Source: Oceanicaulis sp. BBD 1991-10 | GTDB taxonomy: Bacteria; Pseudomonadota; Alphaproteobacteria; Caulobacterales; Maricaulaceae | Length of the DNA: 64,000 nt | Direction: 5' to 3' | NCBI GenBank assembly: GCA_001657295.1 | Contig: LYSW01000023.1 | Coordinates: forward strand, 1 to 64,000 | Part shown: positions 59,047 through 64,000 of the stretch, piece after piece | How positions within the stretch are numbered: position 1 is the first letter of the stretch | Layout of the letters: each line of letters opens with the position of its first letter | Notes under the pieces: generated by a model | Told to the model about the DNA's origin: nothing | What the model saw: the letters and a program-made list of their open reading frames with translations, nothing else | Database searches by the model: none | Position numbers and translations under genes: made by a program

Positions 59047-59402
59047 AGCCTCCGCCCCACGCCGTCTTCGACCAGGACGACGCTGAATACGACACCGTCC
59101 GGACTGGTGATGTCGGCCCGGCTCAACACTGCGCCGGTGACCGGATCGGCGGGCGCGTTGACCGGAACCAGGCGCGCCGACCAGCCTGCATATCCCTCAA
59201 CGGCCAAGGCCGGGGACAGGCCGGACAAGAGGCGGGCTTCAATATTGCGGGCGGTCAGACCGTATTCATAGGCGGCCTCCGCTTGGCGCATCGCGCCTGC
59301 GCTTCCGGCGAAAGCCGTCATCCCAGCCGCCAGAACCGCACCGGCGATCGCCGCAGCCACCAGAGCTTCGGTGAGGGCGTATCCATGCTCATGTTTCGGC
59401 AA
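59043..59402 (-). CDS. gspI: type II secretion pseudopilin GspI
   Basis: TTG start gives MPKHEHGYALTEALVAAAIAGAVLAAGMTAFAG; 119 aa; the ORF-track start at 59654 reads antisense through gspH in the wrong frame. Confidence 0.75.
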   Translation of the reverse strand: MPKHEHGYALTEALVAAAIAGAVLAAGMTAFAGSAGAMRQAEAAYEYGLTARNIEARLLSGLSPALAVEGYAGWSARLVPVNAPADPVTGAVLSRADITSPDGVVFSVVLVEDGVGRRL

Positions 59403-59853
59403 GCTCGACCTCCACCCGCCCGCTGATGGGAGCGACGGCGATCCGGGCCGCGAAGCCTTGGCGCGCCAGCTGGACCGCGCCCGGCGGCGGCGCGTACGGC
59501 GCCGGCGACATGACGAGGTCGAACGGCGCACGCCGGGCGGCGCGTCCGCCCAACTCAGCGTCGCCCCAATCTCCGGACAGGCTGAGCGCCGGGATGTCGT
59601 AGCCGTCATGCGACACGCTGACCCTGACCGGCGCGCCGGTGCGCCGGGCTTCAAGGCGGGCCCGCTCTAGATCGCCCGCGACCCGCTCGGCCGTTGCGCG
59701 CAACTCCACGCGCGGCGACATGGTGCGCGACAATCCGGCGAGGCTGGCGGCGAACACTGCGCCGATGGCGAGCGCCACAATCATCTCAAAAAGCGTAAAG
59801 CCCGCGTCGCGGCCCGGCGCCTCACGGGGCTCACCGGGCGATGAGATCGCCAT
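59389..59853 (-). CDS. gspH: type II secretion pseudopilin GspH
   Basis: AGFTLFEMIVALAIGAVFAASLAGLSRTMSPRVELRATAERVAGDLERARLEARRTG. Confidence 0.85.
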   Translation of the reverse strand: MAISSPGEPREAPGRDAGFTLFEMIVALAIGAVFAASLAGLSRTMSPRVELRATAERVAGDLERARLEARRTGAPVRVSVSHDGYDIPALSLSGDWGDAELGGRAARRAPFDLVMSPAPYAPPPGAVQLARQGFAARIAVAPISGRVEVELAET

Positions 59854-60274
59854 CCTCGCCCTCCCCGCCCGGCGCGCCGTCGCGGCCATAGCTGATCACG
59901 CGAATCCGGTCGGCGTCGGCGTCATAGGCGTAGGCATAGGGCCGCCCCCAGGGGTCGGTCAGCCCGCTTTCGTCCCGGAGATAAGGCCCGCGCCATCCCG
60001 GGACCGGTTCGCCGTCCTCCTCGGGCGGTTCGACCAGCGCCGCCAGGCCCGCCGCTTCGTCTGGATAGCGGCCCACATCAAGATAGTAGAGCTCCAGCGA
60101 GGTGACGAGATTGGACATTTGCGAGCGCGCCACGTCCGCCTTTGCGCGCCCCAGATAGCCGATGACCCGCGGCGCGACGATGGCGGCGAGGAGCGCCATA
60201 ATGGTCAAGACGACCAACAGCTCAAACAGGGTGAAGCCCGCTTCAGGCCGGCGGTCGGAGCGCCGTAGCATCAT
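59831..60274 (-). CDS. gspG: type II secretion major pseudopilin GspG
   Basis: EAGFTLFELLVVLTIMALLAAIVAPRVIGYLGRAKADVARSQMSNLVTSLELYYLDVGRYP...DPWGRPYAY. Confidence 0.95.
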   Translation of the reverse strand: MMLRRSDRRPEAGFTLFELLVVLTIMALLAAIVAPRVIGYLGRAKADVARSQMSNLVTSLELYYLDVGRYPDEAAGLAALVEPPEEDGEPVPGWRGPYLRDESGLTDPWGRPYAYAYDADADRIRVISYGRDGAPGGEGEDGDLIAR

Positions 60275-60275
60275 G

Positions 60276-61481
60276 TCAGTACACCACTTCGTTCAAACTC
60301 AGCACCCCGGACATGACCGCCGCGATGAACCCGGCGGTGATCACGCCAAGCACGGCGATCAGCGCCGGCCCCAGCAAGACCACCGCTTGTTTCACGGCGC
60401 GGCGCGAGCGCAAATCGTACAGCTGCGCGGCGCGGTTGAGAAGCTTGGCGAGTTCGCCGGTGCGCTCGCCCAGATCGAAAAAATCGACCATGTCGTCGGG
60501 AAGCGCCGCCTCGGCTTTCAGCGCCGCAGCCGGCGAAGCGCCGTCGCGCATGGCTGTCGCGGCGCGTTCGAGACGCGCGCGCCGGTCCGGCGACGCGACC
60601 AGGCCGCGCGCCGTCGGCTCGGCCCGCGCGAGCGTTCGTCCATTCTCCAGAAGCAGAGCGAGCACGCGGGCATAGCGCGAGGCGTCCATTTGCGCCCGCA
60701 CGCCCGCCACCACGGGCAATCGGTCCAGGAGGGCGCCGGCCAGGCCGGGCCGGGCCCGGAATAGTCGGCCGACCGCCAGCACGCCGGCCAAGGCGGCGAT
60801 CAACAGGATCGGGGCGTAGGCGCGCACGACCGCGCCGACGGCGAGGACGAAGGCCGTTTCCGGCGGCGTCGCGCCGGCGGCGTCTCGAAACAGCGGCTCG
60901 AAGCTGGGCAGGACGCCATAGCTCAGCCCCGCAATCGTGGCGAAAAACAGCACGAGGACGAAGGCGGGATAGGTCAATTGACCGATGATTTCGCGCCGAA
61001 GCTCGATATTCGCCTCAAGCGCGTCGGCGAGCGCATCAAGCGCCGGTCCCAGACGGCCTGAGGATTCGCCCGCCGCCGCCATGGCGGAGGCCAGACGCGG
61101 CGGGTTTGACGGGTCCAGGGCCAGAGCATCAGCCAGGCTGTCGCCGGCCTCGAGCTTTGACGTCATGCGTTCAAGAAATGCGCGCGGCTTGCGCTTGGTC
61201 TCCCGCCTGGCGAGCGCAGTCAGCGCGTCGCGGACCGGGATGGCGGCGCCGACAAGGTCGGCCAGGCCGCGCATCAGGCGGGCATGGGTCGCCGGGTCAA
61301 GCCGGGAGCCGGCCGGTCCCGATGCCGCCGGCGCACGGGCGCTGTTCAACCGGACAGGGCGCAATCCGTCCGCCCGCAGCGCGGCGGCGGCTTCGCGCTC
61401 GCTGGCCGCGCGGATTTCACCCCGGCGCGCATCGCCCGAAGCCGTCTCGGCGACGTAGCGCCAGAGCATCAGGTCAGACAT
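60276..61481 (-). CDS. gspF: type II secretion inner-membrane protein GspF
   Basis: MSDLMLWRYVAETASGDARRGEIRAASEREAAAALRADGLRPV...MVDFFDLGERTGELAKLL. Confidence 0.93.
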   Translation of the reverse strand: MSDLMLWRYVAETASGDARRGEIRAASEREAAAALRADGLRPVRLNSARAPAASGPAGSRLDPATHARLMRGLADLVGAAIPVRDALTALARRETKRKPRAFLERMTSKLEAGDSLADALALDPSNPPRLASAMAAAGESSGRLGPALDALADALEANIELRREIIGQLTYPAFVLVLFFATIAGLSYGVLPSFEPLFRDAAGATPPETAFVLAVGAVVRAYAPILLIAALAGVLAVGRLFRARPGLAGALLDRLPVVAGVRAQMDASRYARVLALLLENGRTLARAEPTARGLVASPDRRARLERAATAMRDGASPAAALKAEAALPDDMVDFFDLGERTGELAKLLNRAAQLYDLRSRRAVKQAVVLLGPALIAVLGVITAGFIAAVMSGVLSLNEVVY

Positions 61482-63045
61482 CGCCGCCCGCCGCCCGCGC
61501 AGCCTCCTCAAGGCTTGTCAAACCGGCATCCGCGCGGGCCCGCGCGTCCGCGGCGAGACTCCTCCAACCCCGCCGGGTCAGCTCGGCGCGCAACGTGTCG
61601 CCGCCGCCGCCTTCCCGAATCAGCGCACGCAGCGCGTCGTCGACGAGGAAGCCTTCGCCGACCACCGTTCGGCCGGCGAAACCGCCGCCATGGCACGCTT
61701 CGCACCCGCGCCCGGCGCAGCTTGAACAGATGGTGCGAACAAGACGCTGGGCGAACGCGCCCGTCAGGGTGGAGGCCACCAGGAAGGGCTCGATCCCCAT
61801 ATCGATCAGGCGCACCACCGCGCCCGGCGCGTCGTTGGTATGCAAGGTCGAAAGCACGAGGTGGCCGGTCAGCGCAGCCTGCACGGCGGTGCGCGCAGTC
61901 TTGGCGTCGCGAATCTCGCCAACCATGATCACGTCCGGATCATGGCGCAGGAAGCTTCGCAGAGCCTCGGCGAAATCCAGGCCGATCGCCGGATTGATTT
62001 GAGATTGCGACACGCCGGCGAGGCGATATTCGATCGGATCTTCGATCGTCAAAATCTTGCGGTCGCCGCCGGCGAGCCGGCGCAGCGCCGCATAGAGCGT
62101 CGTGGTTTTCCCGCTGCCCGTCGGCCCGGTGACCAGGACCAGCCCGTTGGGACGGTCGAGCGCGGCGGCGAGCGTCTCCGCCAGCTCCGGCGTGAAACCC
62201 AGCTGATCAAGTCCGCGCGCGCCGCCTTTGGGATCCAGCAGGCGCACGGCCAGGCTTTCGCCGTGATCGGTGGGCACGATCGAAACGCGCAGATCGATAT
62301 TTCGACCGGCGACGGGCAATCGGGCGGCGCCGTCCTGCGGGCGGCGATGTTCCGCGATATCCAGATCGCACAGCACCTTGATGCGCGAGACCACGGCGAT
62401 GGCCTCCGACGCGCCGAGCCTGCCGGTCTCGTGCAGCACGCCGTCGAAACGCTGGCGCACCACCGCCTGGCGTGGACCCGGCTCCACATGAATGTCGGAT
62501 GCGCCGCGCTCGACGGCCTCCGCGATCAGACCGGAAACAAGGCGCACGATCGGCGCGGCGCTCGCCAAGTCGCGCAGGCGCTCCGCATCGTCGGCCAGAT
62601 TTGCGCCGGCATGGGCGCCCTGGATCGCGTCGCTCTGGCGGTTGAGGCGCTCGATGAGCCCAGCCGGCGCCGCCGCGGCGCGCACCGGTCCCAGCGCGAA
62701 GGCGAGCGCGCTGAGGGTGTCCGCGTCGAACGGATCGGCTAGCGCGACAAGAACCGACTCGCCCTCGCGCCGGATCGGAGCGCATCGGGCGGCGGTGAGA
62801 AAATCGCGGCTCAAGCCCTCAAAGGCGGGATCAGACGCGGGCTCGGCGTCCGTGATCAAAGGCGCGCCCGACGCCTCGGCATAGGCCGCCGCGATGTCTA
62901 TTTCGCTCATCAACCCAAGCCGCGAGAACAGCTGGTCGGGCGCTTCGCCCGCCTGGCTGGAAAGGGCGCGCAAATGAGTGGCCTCGCCCTCGGGCAGGCC
63001 CTGGGCGCGGATCAAAAGCTCCAGACGCTCAGGCTGGCTTGTCAT
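61474..63045 (-). CDS. gspE: type II secretion ATPase GspE
   Basis: Walker A TGPTGSGKTTTLYAAL, DPIEYRLAGVSQSQINPAIGLDFAEALRSFLRHDPDVIMVGEIRDAKTA. Confidence 0.96.
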   Translation of the reverse strand: MTSQPERLELLIRAQGLPEGEATHLRALSSQAGEAPDQLFSRLGLMSEIDIAAAYAEASGAPLITDAEPASDPAFEGLSRDFLTAARCAPIRREGESVLVALADPFDADTLSALAFALGPVRAAAAPAGLIERLNRQSDAIQGAHAGANLADDAERLRDLASAAPIVRLVSGLIAEAVERGASDIHVEPGPRQAVVRQRFDGVLHETGRLGASEAIAVVSRIKVLCDLDIAEHRRPQDGAARLPVAGRNIDLRVSIVPTDHGESLAVRLLDPKGGARGLDQLGFTPELAETLAAALDRPNGLVLVTGPTGSGKTTTLYAALRRLAGGDRKILTIEDPIEYRLAGVSQSQINPAIGLDFAEALRSFLRHDPDVIMVGEIRDAKTARTAVQAALTGHLVLSTLHTNDAPGAVVRLIDMGIEPFLVASTLTGAFAQRLVRTICSSCAGRGCEACHGGGFAGRTVVGEGFLVDDALRALIREGGGGDTLRAELTRRGWRSLAADARARADAGLTSLEEAARAAGGDV

Positions 63046-63108
63046 GGCCGTTTATTAGCACTCGCTCGCTGGACGCGCCAAGCACGTCCAGCGTTTGAAG
63101 CGGGCTCC

Positions 63109-64000
63109 CTAAGGCATGGCCAGCGGCGTTCGGACACGGATCATGGCGCTTGACGCCTCAAAGTCGTCTTCGCCGATACCATTGAGCGCGATCTCTGCGC
63201 CGAGAATGGCGCCGTTCGCAAAACCGGCGCTCAGACCGACCCGGCCATCAACGCGGAAGGATCCCAAGCCCTCAAGCCCGCCCGCCGGATTGAAGACCTC
63301 GGCTTCTTCGAAGTCGAAATTGGCGGTCAGTTTCGCATAAGGCTCCAGGAAGGCGTTGGGTCCGTGTTCGATCCGGTAGGCCAGTTCGGGTTCAAAGCGC
63401 GCACGACCGATGGTCACGCTCTGGCCGGGAATATCGATGCCGAGCGAGTCGATATAAGCGTCGCTCTCCTCATCGAACCAGGCCAGGCCCGCCGCCGGGG
63501 AGAAGCGCCACGCGCCACGCTGGATATCGCCGACGATATTGGCTTCGATCAGCCAGCGGTCGGTTTCGAAATCGTCCCAATAGGTGCCGAGCGGATTGAC
63601 CGAGTTGTCGGACCTGCCCCAGGCCGCCCGCGCATCGATGTACAGATTTTCGCGCAGCCGCATGGCGACATAGGGTCCGGCCAGCCAGCCATCGCCTTCC
63701 ACTTCGCTGGACAGCGGGCCGGTCGTGGTCTCCATCCGGTCGAACTGAACCAGGACGCCGGCGAGCAGGTCCTCGCTGATCATCAGGTCGGCGCCGAGAT
63801 AGATCATGCCGAAACGGTTTGAGGAATTCTGTCCCGCCCGGCTGTCTTCCGCGCCGGAATAGCTCGCCTGCACCCAGACATCGAGCACGCCCGGGGCGCC
63901 GGCGTTGGCCAGATCGAACCCGGCATAGGCCGGCTCCTCCTCCCGGGCGAAGGGATCGCCTTCCCGGCCGCGGGCCTTCATGGCTGAGAGCGAGGTGGCG
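63109..64000 (-). CDS. autotransporter-like outer-membrane beta-barrel domain (C-terminal part, N-terminus outside window)
   Basis: Alternating amphipathic beta strands: VWVQASYSGAEDSRAGQNSSNRFGMIYLGADLMISEDLLAGVLVQFD...; frame open to the right edge. Confidence 0.8.
   Translation of the reverse strand, partial: ATSLSAMKARGREGDPFAREEEPAYAGFDLANAGAPGVLDVWVQASYSGAEDSRAGQNSSNRFGMIYLGADLMISEDLLAGVLVQFDRMETTTGPLSSEVEGDGWLAGPYVAMRLRENLYIDARAAWGRSDNSVNPLGTYWDDFETDRWLIEANIVGDIQRGAWRFSPAAGLAWFDEESDAYIDSLGIDIPGQSVTIGRARFEPELAYRIEHGPNAFLEPYAKLTANFDFEEAEVFNPAGGLEGLGSFRVDGRVGLSAGFANGAILGAEIALNGIGEDDFEASSAMIRVRTPLAMP

Overview
The window is a high-GC chromosomal segment, probably from a Caulobacterales/Maricaulales-like alphaproteobacterium (inferred from gene content and codon style; not provable here). 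From left to right: (i) the 5' part of a giant secreted repeat protein on the minus strand, with exact 327-bp Calx-beta-like repeats, running off the left edge; (ii) a duplicated phage-tail-collar + DUF6916-like cassette followed by a GNAT gene, with no other phage genes; (iii) an M24 peptidase, a DUF4386-like membrane protein and an orphan lipoprotein; (iv) a large alpha-glucan utilisation locus of about 11.8-40.2 kb, containing four GH13 enzymes, GH97, a CBM20-like/esterase fusion, SSS and MFS transporters, a LacI regulator, a TonB receptor and a complete zwf-pgl-edd-glk-eda Entner-Doudoroff operon, with an embedded exported FGE/sulfatase/PhyH module; (v) two convergent flavin-dependent halogenases; (vi) a small sugar-modification cassette; (vii) an operon of Sel1 proteins and a permease/FG-GAP/ASPIC-UnbV fusion; (viii) a type II secretion operon in the order E-F-G-H-I-J-L-M-C-D-K; (ix) the C-terminal part of an autotransporter-like beta-barrel protein at the right edge. 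The strongest candidates for undescribed biology are the tandem tail-collar/DUF6916 cassette, the permease/beta-propeller fusion with an internal signal-peptidase-like site, and the orphan halogenase pair plus DUF6445 oxygenase-like gene around a glucan TonB locus. GH97 has an apparent 1-nt frameshift between its lipoprotein signal and its catalytic domain. No tRNA, rRNA, CRISPR or transposase was recognised. All family calls are by eye from the translations; no database search was run.
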